From positions 27,749,566 through 27,813,565 of the forward strand of contig CM055093.1 of NCBI GenBank assembly GCA_029204225.1: a stretch of DNA of 64,000 bases, given 5' to 3'. Source of the stretch: Diphasiastrum complanatum. Its lineage: Eukaryota; Streptophyta; Lycopodiopsida; Lycopodiales; Lycopodiaceae. Below the pieces are notes generated by a model. The model was not told the DNA's origin and ran no database searches. It was given only the letters and a program-made list of their open reading frames with translations. Positions within the stretch are counted from its first letter, which is position 1, and each line of letters starts with the position of its first letter. The position numbers and the translations under genes were made by a program. This document shows, one piece after another, positions 32,594 through 44,172 of this stretch.

Positions 32594-33226
32594 TTCGAAT
32601 TTGTTTATTTAAAACAAATTTAAAAAAAAAAAATTATGTTTTTTTTTTCAAACTTATAAATTTCAACAAAATGAGACTCTCTATATTTTTAATAATATTT
32701 GTAAATTCAATGCTTAAAATTTAGATACTTTTCTAAAATATATCAACTTTTAAAATAAATGGGTCTCTAGGTCATTTCTCTTTTTTTAATCACCATCTTT
32801 TGGGTGTCATATGGATCAAAGTCTAGTGGAGCAATAGAATGATGTCAAATAGTAATTACTAAGTCAACTCTCAAATTTCATGGGCCATTTTGTTGTCCTT
32901 TCATTAGATATTTTTTATGAAAAGCAGATTGAAAAGTGAGAAAATTTGAACAATAGGCGCACTTCAAACACTTCATTTTCTAAGCAAGAAAATTCATATT
33001 TTATGTTTGAAGCTTTAAAACTTCATGTTTAGCATAAAAATATGCTATAAATGGCATATGCTTAATTCAAGATTCTACAAGCCCACAAGCAAAGAATATA
33101 CTATAAACATAATGTAAAGCACATTTTTTTGCTTGGATAATTAGATTATGAGTTAATAAGAAAATTAGGAAAGGACCATGTAAATTTGTGGGTTGATAGA
33201 TCTTTGTATCCACCCAATCCATTTAC
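32593..33226. other. No recognised feature
   Basis: AT-rich DNA up to the LTR of E. No coding similarity. Confidence 0.4.
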
Positions 33227-34098
33227 TGATGAGAAGAAAAGGTGATTGACTGATGAATTCGTCAGATTCGCGAAAGTTTCGCGAAGGCGAATCAGTCACC
33301 ACTCTCTTATGCTCGGATAAAGTTCAGATGCGATTGCTGGACACTGCCAACTGAATCACTCCTATAGTCCTCCAGAATGTAGTCAGTCACTACCGATCTA
33401 CGTTCATAAAATTAATACAGCATTCAACATAGTTTCAACCAAAGTGCGGAATTAAAAAAGAACAAGAAGAAACTCAGACACGCGATTAACAGCAGAAGCA
33501 TTTGCATTCGAGATCAGACACAACACGAATTGATATGTGGGCGAAGGCTACAATATCATCTATTGATTTCTTTTCTCTGATTCTTTGAGCACTATGTGCA
33601 TACCCACGCAATGCATTGGCGTGAGAGAAATGCGGTTCTCTCACGAGTAATCGTCTCGCTTTACTAGCGAACAGTTGGATCTTCTGATCCTAGACAAAAT
33701 TGTCTTCGCACGCAGGCGGACAAGTACTCTGTATTTTTCGTCTGGATTGTTACTAGTATCAGACTATTATATTACACACTGTGTATTCTGTTTTTATCTA
33801 TATGTCAAGTATAATCCAGTAAGTACGATCTCTCTGTGTAAATCTAAGATTAGAGTGATTAAGCATCTACAACTAACCAGAGAATTACAAGAGTGGCAGA
33901 TTAGCCACGACCTAGGGAGTATCTGCTGACATCATGCCATCAGATCATATTACTGTACTTTTGGGTACTTGCATGATCTTTGGTGGTACTCCTTGGGGCA
34001 TGAGCGCTGAACGGATTTCGTTTACCTCGTCTGTCTTCTTCCATATTGGACTGTGAAGGAATCTCATTTGTGGATCTTTCGTGTTCGCGAACCGTTCG
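33227..34098 (-). repeat. E 3' LTR
   Basis: Begins TGATGAGAA on the plus strand. Similarity to the other LTR continues to about 34098, where a likely TG terminus has mutated to CG. Boundaries are set by where the two copies diverge. The RNase H frame runs through it to 33940. Confidence 0.7.
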
Positions 34099-34850
34099 TC
34101 TTAGTCTCCGTTGACTTTCATGTTCACAAAACTCTTCGTGTTTCGTGTCAGGTTGAGGGCTGAAAGCTAGCAAGGCTTTGTAGTTGGAAACATTTCGTTT
34201 CTTCAGCTCCCTCTCAAAGTATGATAGCTTTACGATCCCAAGACTGCTCCTTTGTCTCTCAAAGAGTCCTTTGTCCAGGACTTTGGTGAAGATGTCAGCA
34301 ACCATGTCTCTCGTTCCGATGAAGGTGGTCTGTAGCATCTTCTTCTCAATTAGATCCCTTATCAAGTGGTACTTGATTGCAATGTGCTTCGTTCTGGAAT
34401 GGAACATGGGATCTTTTGTCAAGTGTATTGTAGAGGTGTTGTCCATCTGCAAGACCAGTGGCTCGTTCTTTGTTTCGCCCAATTCGTCCAAGAACTGCCT
34501 TAGCCAAATTATTTTGTTGGCCATCTTCGCTGCTGCTACGTACTCTACTTCGTAGGATGACTGGGCTACAATGGTCTGCTTCTTGTTGACCCAGAGGACT
34601 GCTGCTCCTGATGCGATGATGCATCCTCCTGAGACGCTTTTATAATTGTCCTTGAGAGATGCCTAGCTAGCATCGCTGTAGGAAAGTATCCTGAAACCTG
34701 CACCACGACAATAACACAAGCCATAATCCCTCGTTGATTGAAGATATTGCAAAATTGTTTCACAATCTTCCAATGTGTCGAGCTTGGATTCGTGCAAAAT
34801 TGGCTCATCTTGAATACTACATAGGCAATATCAGGACGTGTCTGCAAGGT
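34099..34850 (-). pseudogene. E RNase H, frameshifted
   Basis: Pieces in three frames: a start (PDIAYVVFKMSQF) near 34800, a central part around 34346-34624, and the C-terminal block in 34200-34524, with LRQFLDELGETKNE, VLQMDNTSTIHLTKDP (keeping the aspartate), TKHIAIKYHLIRDL and MVADIFTKVL. RNase H removes the RNA template during cDNA synthesis; here the breaks prevent any intact product. Confidence 0.75.
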
Positions 34851-35829
34851 ACATCAGTGATCCTATCAGCTTCCCATAAGGTGTGAGATGCATCTGTTCT
34901 CTCTCTTCCTCAGTCCTTGGACAATCATCATTTGTTAGCACCGTCCCTACGAGCATTTGAGTGTTCGCTCCTTTGCAGTTCAGCATCCCAAAGTCTTCTT
35001 GGATCTTCTGGGTGTATCTGGATTGGTGAAGGTATAATTTACCTCCCTCGTAGTCTCTTTCAATTTGCAAGCCTAGGTAACACCTGGCTTTTTCCAAATC
35101 CACTATCTTGAATTGTTTCGAGATGTCTGTCTTCACCTCAGCAATTAGCTGCTCACTCCTGCAAAGTATTAGAGTGTCGTCCACATATACAGCCACTATG
35201 ATGATCTGCCCATCTATAATTCTAACATACACATTGGAGTCAGCCACTAGAGGCTTGAATCCTAATGATTTCAGGGCTTGATCTTTCTTCTTGTACCATT
35301 GTCGGGCTGATTGCTTTAGACCGTAGATGCTTCTATGCATTCTGCATACGTAGTCAGGAAGTGAATTTGAGATGAATCCTGGGGGTTGATCCATGTAGAC
35401 CTCTTCATCTAATTTGTCATGTAAGAAGGCCGTCTTCTCGTCCACAATTTGGATCCTGAGGTCATAAGCTGCTGCATATGCAAATAACATATGTAGGGAC
35501 AAATGTTTGACGACAGGAGAGAAGGTTTCAGAATAGTCAATACCGTATCTCTGAGAGAAACCCTTCGCTACCAGTCTTGCCTTGTATTTTGACACATTCC
35601 CGTCTGGTCCGTATTTGAGCTTGAAGACCCATTTGCATTTGACAGTCTTGCGCTTATGTGGTAATGGCTCCAACGTCCATACCTGATTCTTCCTCACTGA
35701 CTCCATCTCTTCGTTCATGGCTTGGATCCATTTTTCCTTTTCTGGACTTTCAATCGCCTCCTCGAATGTCTGTGGTTCACCACCAAACCCGTAGAATTCT
35801 TCTGATGCGGAAGCTGAGCTGCATGGCAC
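34831..35829 (-). pseudogene. E reverse transcriptase domain, open over 332 codons
   Basis: Copia RT with KCKWVFKLKYGPDG, AFLHDKLDEEVYMDQPPGF, MHRSIYGLKQSARQWY, AVYVDDTLIL (YVDD intact) and the GKLIGSLMYLADTS end block. This stretch is open, but integrase upstream and RNase H downstream are out of frame, so no polyprotein can be made. It is the best-preserved part of E and the reference for the fragment at 558-1640. Confidence 0.85.
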
Positions 35830-37324
35830 ATATCTTGTTGGCGCTCTTCATGGTCTTGTCGACCTTCTAGGAGATCCTCCTAAAACAGCTATGCCTTTGT
35901 CCTTGTCTGCTCTGCTCGATCCGGAACCATCTTGGTTTACAAGAACTATGACGACATGTTGCCTCTCAAATCTTTCTTCGTCAGATTCGTCGCTCGAATG
36001 GGAGACGACTCAAAAATCTTCGTTTTCGTGTTCGTCTATTGCTCCCTCTGTCACTGGCGGTAGGTCATAGTACTGTCTCTCCAGAACTTCATAGCTGACA
36101 GGATCTTCGTTGGCCATAGTCCTGCTCTCGTCGAATTTGACATCTCTCATTGTTTTCACAGTGTTCGTGTCTGACATGTAGATTCGGTAGTATGACGAAT
36201 TGTTGTCATAACCTATCAAAAAATTTTGCTCGGCTTTCTCATCAAGCTTATTTCAAAGCTTATCAAGAATATGTGCATATGCTGCACAACCAAAGATTCT
36301 GACATGAGACAGGTTGGGGCTTTCTATCCCACCATAGCTCATGTGGTGTCGTGTGAGGAGCACCAGATTTGTCTGTCCTGTTCTGGATGTATGCGGCTAT
36401 AGCTACTGCTTCAGCCCACAATGCCCTTGGAGCCTTCGAGTAGGCCATCATGGCTGCTTCCATTAGGGTCCTGTTCTTTCATTTACTAATGCCATTGTGC
36501 TGCAGTGTGTAGGCTGCAGTTCTTCTGTGAATGATACCACGATCATTGCAGAAGTCAGTGAAGCGATTCGAGATATATTTGCCACCTCAATCCATTCTGA
36601 TCTGCTTCACCTCGTTGCTTGTACATCTCTCTGCCCAATTCACGTATTCTGTGAATTTATCAAGTGCTTCAAATTTATTCTGAATAAAATACACTCAGGC
36701 AAACTTGCAATAATCATCAATGAAGGTTATATAATATTTTGAACCTCCTACTGAGACCACGATGAATGGTCCATAGATGTCAGAATGCACTAGCTCCAGA
36801 ATCTTGGTCGTTCTGTAGGAGTCTTTGAGGAATAGAGTGCGCGACATCTTGCCTTTCAAACATGCATCACAGGTGGTCGAACCGGTTGCATTCGAGATGC
36901 TGACCCCTGTTATCGATCCATGATGACTTGCCTGGTAACGTGCCATTGAGTTCACGTGGAAGAGTCTTTTGTGCCACAGAGTGTCTGGCGAGTCGTCATG
37001 GGTCTGATGCATCTGATCTTCAAGTAGGCGCACCTTCAGATGATATAGGTTGCCTTTCCTTCTGCCTTGAGCTATGAGAGTGCTAGTGTTGGCATCAAAC
37101 ACATTGCATGCTTCATTAGAAAACATCACACACATCCCTGCATCTGCTATTCTTGCTACAGAGAGCAAGTCTTGTTGCAGGATTGGCACAAACAGAACGT
37201 CTTTGAGTCGTCTGTCTCTGCCGTTGATGTTGAGCCATAGTGAACGAATGTCGTTCACTTGATGTCTAGATCCATTTCCAAGAACTATGAATCTTGAGAG
37301 ATCTGCACTTCTGAAATCAGACAT
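35830..37324 (-). pseudogene. E protease C-terminus, integrase and linker, frameshifted
   Basis: 36695-37324 encodes the protease C-terminal part and the integrase zinc finger (LWHKRLFHVNS, CDACLKGK) as far as the core start (HSDIYGP, FIDDYCKFA). 36263-36463 holds a later core piece (ALWAEAVAIAAYIQNRT), and 36010-36219 the C-terminal domain (MIGYDNNSSYYRIYMSDT, DVKFDES). Between them the frame changes several times. The remaining linker carries stops. Confidence 0.75.
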
Positions 37325-38510
37325 TATTTATCTTGATGTCACAAAGTGTGAGGTGGCTCCTGAATCTAAGATCACCTCATGTGTGTCAGATGTTGATGCT
37401 GCACACACATCTTCACAGATGTATGCGGTCGAACAATTTCTGTTCGTTCTTTCTTCGCCCATCTTTGAGCTCTCGGGCTCCTTGACATACGAAGAACTAT
37501 TGTTGTTCTCTTGTCTGTTCTATGCTGATCTGTTTCTTGGGTTTTGGTGGCAATCCATGGCTGCATGACCCTTCTTATGGCAATGGATATACTCAATCTT
37601 GGGATTGAGCCAGCAAATATCTATTGTATGCCCGTCTCTTCTGCATCTCACGCAGGTCTTGTATGCCCGTCTCTTCTGCATCTCACGCAGGTCTTGTTGT
37701 TTCGACCTCTCTTTGGTCTTCCAGTTTCTCTTGTTGGTCACGATTCTGCCTCTGATTCGACTCCCTCTTAGGCTTGAATTGTTTTTTGGATTTTTCTCTG
37801 TTGTCGTAGAGGGCCTAGTCAGAACCATCCTTGTGATCAAGGTGTTCTCTGGCCTCGACTTCCTCTCAAATTTTGACAATCGCCTTTTCGAGGTTCATGG
37901 TAGGATCTTTTGCGAGTAGGGTTTGTGTCATCTAGAAAGATCTGGGTAAGGCTCTCAACAGATACGTGAGCTGCTTCTCAACTAATACTGCATTCTTTGC
38001 TCCAAAGTTGTGTAGAGATAGAAACAGATCCTTCATCTTTCTCACGAAGGAGGTGAGGTCTTTTCCATCCCACTGCGAATTTGTTAGCTGATCTTCCAGC
38101 ATCATGATCTAACTTCTTGATTTTGTCTAAAATCTAGTGAGTAATGCATCCCACATCTCCTTGGCCTTGGAGAGTGTAGCTAGGTCAAGTGTGGAAGATG
38201 ATAGCAAGCCTACTGCCTTGTCGTTTTTCTCCCTCCATTCGTGTAGCTCCTTGCCTGTTGTCGTAGGCATTTTTTCTGTGCCATCCACCCAGGGGAAGAG
38301 TCCTTCGCCCTTGAGTATTAAAGATGTCTTAACTTTCTAGGCTAGAAAGTTAGATCCTGAAGAATCAAGTATAGTGTAGATCTTGCTCTGCATGCTATTG
38401 ATCGAAGCCATTGCTTCTTGAAGTCTATTTCTTTGTTGATTGTTGTCTGTTTGAATGTTTGGCCTCCTGGATCTGCTAGCTTCTTGGCTATGTCAGAATA
38501 TGACAGGATA
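37325..38510 (-). pseudogene. E gag and protease active site, broken
   Basis: The minus strand encodes VILDSGATSHFV (protease DSG) near 37345-37385, interrupted by a TAA, and upstream two CCHC knuckles: CVRCRRDGHTIDIC and IHCHKKGHAAMDC, the latter with isoleucine in place of the first expected cysteine region. A perfect 35-bp tandem duplication at 37624-37693 falls in the first knuckle and shifts the frame. The Gag N-terminal part, to about 38500, is fragmented. Confidence 0.7.
37624..37693. repeat. Perfect 35-bp tandem duplication in E gag
   Basis: TTGTATGCCCGTCTCTTCTG begins both units (37624 and 37659), which are identical over 35 bp. The length is not a multiple of three, so it disrupts the zinc-knuckle frame. 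Confidence 0.95.
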
Positions 38511-38513
38511 ACC

Positions 38514-38526
38514 GGCTCTGATACCA
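38514..38526 (-). other. E primer-binding site
   Basis: The minus strand reads TGGTATCAGAGCC, one base from the LTR start at 38528. Confidence 0.9.
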
Positions 38527-38527
38527 C

Positions 38528-39396
38528 TGATGAGAAAAAAAGGTGATTGACTGATGAATTCCTTGGATTGGCGAAAGTGTCGCGAAGGCGAATCAGTCAC
38601 GACTCTCTTCTGCTCGGATGGAGTTCAGATGCAATTGCTGGACACTGCCAATTGAATCACTCCTACAGTCCTCCAGAGTATAGTCAGTCACTACTGGTCT
38701 ACGTTCATAAAATTAATACAACATTCAACATAGTTTCAACCAAAGTGCGAAATTCAAAAAGAACAAGAAGAAACTCAAACACACGATTAACAACAGAAGC
38801 ATTTGCATTCGGGATCAGACACAACATGAATTGATATGTGCGTGAAGGCTACAATATTGTCTATTAATTTTTTTTTTTATATTCATTGAGCACTACGTGC
38901 ATACCCACGCAGTGCATTAGCGTGAGAGAAACGCGGTTCTCTCACGAGTAATCATCTCGTTTTGCTAGAGGACAGTTGGATCTTCTGATCCTAGATAGAA
39001 TTGTCTTCGCACGCAGGCGGACAAGATTCTGTATTTTTCATCTGGATTGCTTACTAGCATCAGACTATTACATTACACATTGTGTATTCTGTTATCTATA
39101 TGTCAAGCATAATCCAGTAAGTATGGTCTCTTTGTGTAAATCTATGATTAGAGTGATTAAGCATCTACAACTAACCAGAGAATTACAAGAGTGGCAGGTT
39201 AGCCATGACCTAGGGAGTATTTGTTGACGTCATGCCATCAGCTCAGATTATTGTACTTCTGGGTACTTGCGTGATCTTTGGTGGTACTCCTTGGGGCATG
39301 AGCGTTGAACGGGTTTCGTTTACCTCGTCTGTCTTCTTCCGTACTGAACTGCGAAGGAATCTCGTTCGTGGATCTTTCATGTTCGCGAACCGTTCA
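38528..39396 (-). repeat. E 5' LTR
   Basis: About 869 bp. On the minus strand it starts TGAACGGTTCGCG and ends TTCTCATCA. Beyond 39396 the sequence switches to a gag of family F. Confidence 0.75.
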
Positions 39397-39397
39397 T

Positions 39398-39703
39398 CTT
39401 CATCATTATTTTTTGCCTCATGGATAGACTTGAGAGTATCCCAAGCATCTTTGGCATTAGTACAAGCACCAATTCTCTTAAGATGTCATTTGAGACATTC
39501 ATCTTAATATAATGCATAGCCATCCTGGCTCTCTTTTTGTACTTTGAAATTTCTTAAGGAATTTGTGGTTCTTCAATGCCAAGTAGAATATCCATCACAT
39601 CTTGTAGTATTAAGACAAATTCTATTCTAACCTTCCAAATTGAGTAATTGGAGGTTGACAATCTTTCACTTGCTTCTAATAGAAATACACCCATTGAAGT
39701 CAT
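39398..39703 (-). pseudogene. F gag N-terminal fragment
   Basis: From the ATG at 39703 the frame encodes a Gag start almost the same as F' (MTSMGVFLLEASERLSTSNY). A TAA at 39554-39556, apparently from CAA, and a one-base deletion near 39480 break it. It ends at 39397 in the middle of the conserved block SIHEAKN. Confidence 0.8.
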
Positions 39704-40446
39704 AAAGAATGATGGAGATAAAAAAAGAAGGATGAAAGAATTGCTTATCTTCTCACTATAGGAACCAATCAAGGGTACAAAACCAAATCCTATGTAAGAC
39801 TAAGCAAAAAACTGTGAGATAGATCTCACTAGCTTGACAATCTCTCTAAAACAAGATTTGAATTATCAAAAAAGATGAAGTATAGCAGAAGTTATGGTTC
39901 TCTGAATTTCACACGTGTGAAATATTTCAAAAATGTCAAATTGACTCAAATACAACCTATTTGTATGAAACAATTTGCCTAGAACCTATAAATTTTGTCT
40001 AAATCACATATAGATGAGATTGTGCAGTTTCTGGATGATTTTTGTGATCATTCAAGCAATAAATGACATGTACACATGATTTGTCACAGGTCTAGGCACC
40101 CTACCTATGACTCTTCAGAAGCTTATAACTTCTGATTGGCTTATCCAACTATCATGATTCAAATTGCATCAGATTCTACACATTTCTAACTTTCTAGTGG
40201 GCTAATTTGCAAGAAATTTGGATCTAAGGTGAGAGAGAACCACCAATCTGAAAATGGGCAGATTTCACACGTGCCAGCACCTGAAATTCCGTACAATACC
40301 TGATCTGGCCCATTCAATGTGGTTTGAAGTTCAGAATCACCAGAAAACTACAAACTAGCTAGAAAGTAGAATCTAGACAATTCCTAGCTTGAAATCTAAT
40401 CAGATCTACAAACTTTTTTATTAGATTTGCTTGTAGAACTTAGGTA
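39704..40446 (-). other. F 5' leader (untranslated)
   Basis: Contains TTCACACGTGTGAA at 39908-39921 and a shorter TTCACACGTG at 40264-40273. Related to the leaders of A1, A2 and F' through a shared block near 40100-40150. Confidence 0.75.
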
Positions 40447-40459
40447 GGCTCTGATACCA
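40447..40459 (-). other. F primer-binding site
   Basis: The minus strand reads TGGTATCAGAGCC, adjoining the LTR. Confidence 0.9.
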
Positions 40460-41042
40460 TGCTGAATTCACACGTGTGGGACGCCCTACACATGTATTTT
40501 TGATCTCCTAAGCCCAATAACACCATAAAGATCAGACTAGCATTGATTGTCAATAGGAAAGCTGATCATACAAGCAATATTATTGTGTTACAAGCAAGAT
40601 CTGTCAACAAAACATAAGACTAAGCATCATAAATGCCTCTACTCGGCTAGAGAGAGAAAATAGCAAGTACAAAACTCATGGAGAGAGAGAGGGCACAAAG
40701 AGCTTGTCTCCAAATTTGCATTACACACAAATTTCATCATTTTCTCAATGAGAGTACATCACATATATATAGATCCATGGACTCTCCTCCTACTTTGAGT
40801 TGAATTGGAGTTGTGGATCCACCTCTCAAGCTATCTAGACTTATTCAAGCCACCTCACTATGTCTAAATGTGCCACCTAGTCTTTTCATGCATTAAATGT
40901 GGCATGTAAAGTACAAATGGCAATTCCTATGGTAGCTCGAGTTTCTACTTCTACCTACCTTGAATATTTTATTCTAAGATGGGTCTTTACTAAGCCAAAA
41001 GAGCTCAATTCATCTTTGGCATTTTTAGGACCCATACTCACA
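40460..41042 (-). repeat. F 5' LTR (583 bp)
   Basis: On the minus strand it runs from TGTGAGTATGGG to GAATTCAGCA. A TATATATA box lies near 40755-40765 and the G-box palindrome (TTCACACGTGTG) at 40467-40478, close to the U5 end. Confidence 0.8.
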
Positions 41043-41701
41043 ACATTAGAAAATTTTTTCAATATTTTGACAAATTAGAACAACAATAAAAATCCTTGCT
41101 AAGGTAAACCCAACTAGCAAGGTTGCTAAACTAAGACCTAGATTAACACCCAGAGGGTTTGAAAGATAAATTGTGGCTAACTAAATAAACCAATAGAAAC
41201 ATGCCACAATAATCCAATGAAAGGAGGCAAGAGGAGGCCCTAGCACCTTCCCTCAAGCTATGCACCTTCCAATGGGAACACAAAGAAATAGAATGATAAT
41301 CTCAAAGAGAGAGCAATTTAGCATAATCTCAGAGTGTTGGTTACAATGCAAATACCTCTCCTTTTATGGCAAAGAGGGTCTTCCATAAATGTCTACTAAC
41401 TTATGGGACTAATCTGTTTCTAGCTTTTCAAGAACTTCTAACTTAGGATTTAGAACTTCAAATTTCTTAACTTAGGAAAACTTAAGATAAAATATTTCTA
41501 GTCTTAAGTTTCCTAAGTCTAAGTTCTAAATCTAAGTTTAAGCTATTTTATTATTATTTAAGCTTCTACTCATGGACTTACAAAACACATGCCATGGCTT
41601 GAAGTTTATTGACAAATACTCATACGTGGTCTTACAAAACACATGCCATGACGTTTTATTATTGTTTTTTAATTTTCTCTGTGTTAGCACAGTTGCTAAC
41701 A
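41043..41701 (-). repeat. H 3' LTR, truncated
   Basis: On the minus strand it starts TGTTAGCAACT and follows the J LTR in order, including repeats of CCATGGCATGTGT, the AACTTAG-rich block and a long shared stretch around TTCCCATTGGAAGGTGCATA. The last 200 bp are cut off by F at 41042. Confidence 0.85.
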
Positions 41702-41716
41702 TTATCTCCCTCCTTA
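41702..41716 (-). other. H polypurine tract
   Basis: The minus strand reads AAGGAGGGAGATAAT directly before the LTR. Confidence 0.75.
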
Positions 41717-41773
41717 TTGGATTGGTGGTCCCACACCAATTGACGCCTTTTCGTCCTGGATCTTTTGTGCTTC

Positions 41774-43514
41774 TTAGAGGCGAGACTGTTGCTGTCGGGA
41801 GTGGTAGATTGTCGTGTCGATGCCCTCCATCATTTGCCACCGTAATTTGTTGATATGGCCATCTTGCGTCCACAAGGGTTTATTGATGTCAAGGGCGATT
41901 GGGGGTAACCCTCGATCCCAAAAACCTCTTAGTTTTGCCAGAAATGCCACGAGGCTACACTTATCCGCAAAGTATCTGACGTCGCGATCAGAATTGCCAT
42001 TGTGCTTCTGGTAGAATACTCGGCAGTTGGGGACGATGTCTTCGGCTAAGTTGCCGGTATCCACTCCTGTGAGCTTAGGCCAAAAGATTTTGTTCTTGAC
42101 CTTGATGGCAGGAAACGATTCTCACCTCGCTACTGGATAGTATTAAGGATTGGTCATGTAAGAGGGAGCTTCGAGATACCGTGCCATTGAGATCTTACTT
42201 TGCAAAAAGAGCTGATGACGCCAGAGAGGTTGTGGATCCAGGAGTTTGACTGATGCTTTATGTGTCTGACACTGGTCCAAATCTGATAGTTTGTAGCCAC
42301 TTCGCTCTTTCATTGTTGGATACTTCTTTGCAAACTCCTGAGAGGTGCGCAACTCCTTTCTTGGTTCTGTGGGCGTGATTCTGTGCGGGATGGTTGGGGC
42401 TTCAGAGGAAATCTCATGTTCGGTTTGTGGATCGGGATCAGGAGATAGAGGAGGCGAGGGGTTAGCTTTTGCAATTCTTTGTGAATCAGGAGAAAATTGT
42501 CATGGAATGAAAGTTGGGTTAGTGGTGTCGAGGGGGTTAGAAGCGGTGGAAGAGAAAAGAAAATGTTGGGAGCTGGTATCCCCAGAGCCCGATGGATTGG
42601 TTGGTGTTTGAGCTCCTTGCCCCAGGGGTTGGCCTTGAAATGTGGAGCCTTGAGTGACAGGAGGAGGCTGTTGAAATCCTGCTCCATCTCCACCATCTGG
42701 TCCATCAAAGTGGTGTCCCGAATCATGGAACTAGGCATGCTCTGCATGAACCGACAGTGTCGACTGGGCAGCAGCCTTCAAGCGTTCTTCCAGGGTGGCT
42801 ATGTGCTATTTTAGGGCCTCGATGGAAGCAATGTATGATTGTTGTGATTTTGAGTGTTGCTCTATCGTGGCTTTCAGCTTTTGGACTAGCATTTGATAGG
42901 CCACCACTAGAATGGCAGTTTTTTCAGGAATAGCTGGTGGTGCGAAGTCGTTGAAGTCCACCATTTCCAACTATTCCTTCATAGCGGAATGTGCTGCTTG
43001 TGAATCTACTACAACCTCATCCTTCTCGGCTTTGAGGGTATCAATGGTTTTCTGCATGTTGGATACCTTCAGTTGGAGCTGGTTCTGGAAATGGAGTAGC
43101 ATCTGCTACTGTTGTTGATTGTAATTCGTGAGGTTCTGGATTTGCAGTTGTTGTTGTTTGTTTTCCTCCTCCAGCCTTGCTTTTTCTTTTTGAAGGTCCG
43201 CCATAGCACCATCGTCAAATTGCCGCATAGTATACTGTCCCCCTAGGGTGCCGAATAGATTGTATTGGAGCTCATTCACCAACCATGTCGCTTTTTGGGC
43301 TGTAAGGGTTAACTACTCCCAAGAACCAATGTCAGGGAGGGTGCGAGTGTAGTTAGGATACGGCATGGGGTTAAATGGTAGAAAATCAGGAATAGGGCTA
43401 GACGGAGGTGTATTAAAGACAGGTGGAGGTGATTGTGGATTGAGGGGTGGGGAGGTACTATGTGACGGAGAGTGTGGGATTGGGCTAGTGGTGACAGTGG
43501 TTGATGGTAATGTA
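41774..43514 (-). pseudogene. H extra ORF, C-terminal part (left of insertion G)
   Basis: Continues the frame from 49381 once G and one GTTAG copy are removed. By sequence it encodes a proline-rich stretch, a Gln/Glu-rich coiled-coil-like region (about 42750-43260), a Pro/Ser/Thr-rich region (about 42300-42700) and a compact C-terminal region with several tryptophans, ending at a TAA (41774-41776). Internal stops: TAG at 43313, 43106, 42971, 42806 and 42731; TGA at 42500 and 42122; TAA at 42143. All lie in one frame, without any frameshift. No membrane segment is evident. I do not recognise the protein. Confidence 0.7.
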
Positions 43515-43519
43515 GTTAG
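43515..43519. repeat. Target-site duplication of G, left copy
   Basis: GTTAG, matching 49381-49385. Confidence 0.9.
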
Positions 43520-44172
43520 TGTGAAAAACTCAGATCCAAAAGATGCTAAAGTTTCATAAAGATCTTGGCCATGGAAGTTATGCACATCTAGATTGAAAAA
43601 ATGATAGAAATTGTGATGTTAAGCATACTAAACATCAACTAAACATCAAAATCTGATCATAAGCTTCCACAAACAGAAACTTGCTGTCCCTGTCCGTACT
43701 TCAGAGCCTACAACCTGCATTTCACACGTGTGAAGCCATAGCAACAAAGAAATCACAATTCTAGTGGCTAGAATGCAAGATATGAACAAAAAAGTGAGAG
43801 AGAAGAAGATGGACCTTCAAAGAGCATAACATTTATTCAATAGAATGAAAATGAGATGTGTACATACTCGTGGAGATGGCTATTTATAGCAGCCATAGTG
43901 CCTCTTGGCCACTTGTCTTATGATAGGCTAAAATTGGGGTCCAATAGGATTCACCCATCTACCTAGAAATTTGGTCAAATAGGAATGCACCAAATTATGA
44001 GCCAATAGAAGAGCTCCACACTCGACCTCCTCTAATTAATGTGACCTCAAAAGTAGTGTACACATACTTTGGGCCTCTACATACATGTATGAACCTATCT
44101 CTAACTTTTATTTGGCCATAGGCCTACAAAATCTCAAGTTAGGAAAATACTACTAGTTGACAATTTTTCACA
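43520..44172 (-). repeat. G 3' LTR (653 bp)
   Basis: Ends form TGTGAAAAA/TTTTTCACA. The minus strand has a good TATA box, CTATAAATAG, at 43880-43889 and the palindrome TTCACACGTGTGAA at 43721-43734, about 150 bases downstream of it. Confidence 0.95.

Larger units (their letters stand above)
33227..39396 (-). mobile_element. E: old, degenerate copia element
   Basis: Reading leftward: 5' LTR, primer-binding site, gag with two zinc knuckles, protease, integrase, RT, RNase H, 3' LTR. The LTRs differ visibly (about one site in ten over their first 180 bases), and several frameshifts and stops break the coding region. Flanking pentamers (TTTAC, TCTTC) do not match, so the ends are either misplaced or altered after insertion. 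Right of the element lies a truncated gag of F; left is unrelated AT-rich DNA. Same family as the RT fragment at 558-1640 and related to C. Confidence 0.85.
39397..41042 (-). mobile_element. F: 5' end of a copia element (LTR, leader, partial gag)
   Basis: Reading leftward: LTR (40460-41042), primer-binding site, leader, gag start, then an abrupt end at the LTR of E. The same leader and gag, in the other orientation, make up F' at 8843-9943. On the right the LTR abuts the interior of the gypsy H LTR, so F probably inserted into H. The rest of F is not on the far side of E. Confidence 0.8.

Noticed and set aside
33222-39401. Target-site duplication for E
   Set aside because: The pentamers flanking the best LTR boundaries (TTTAC and TCTTC) differ.
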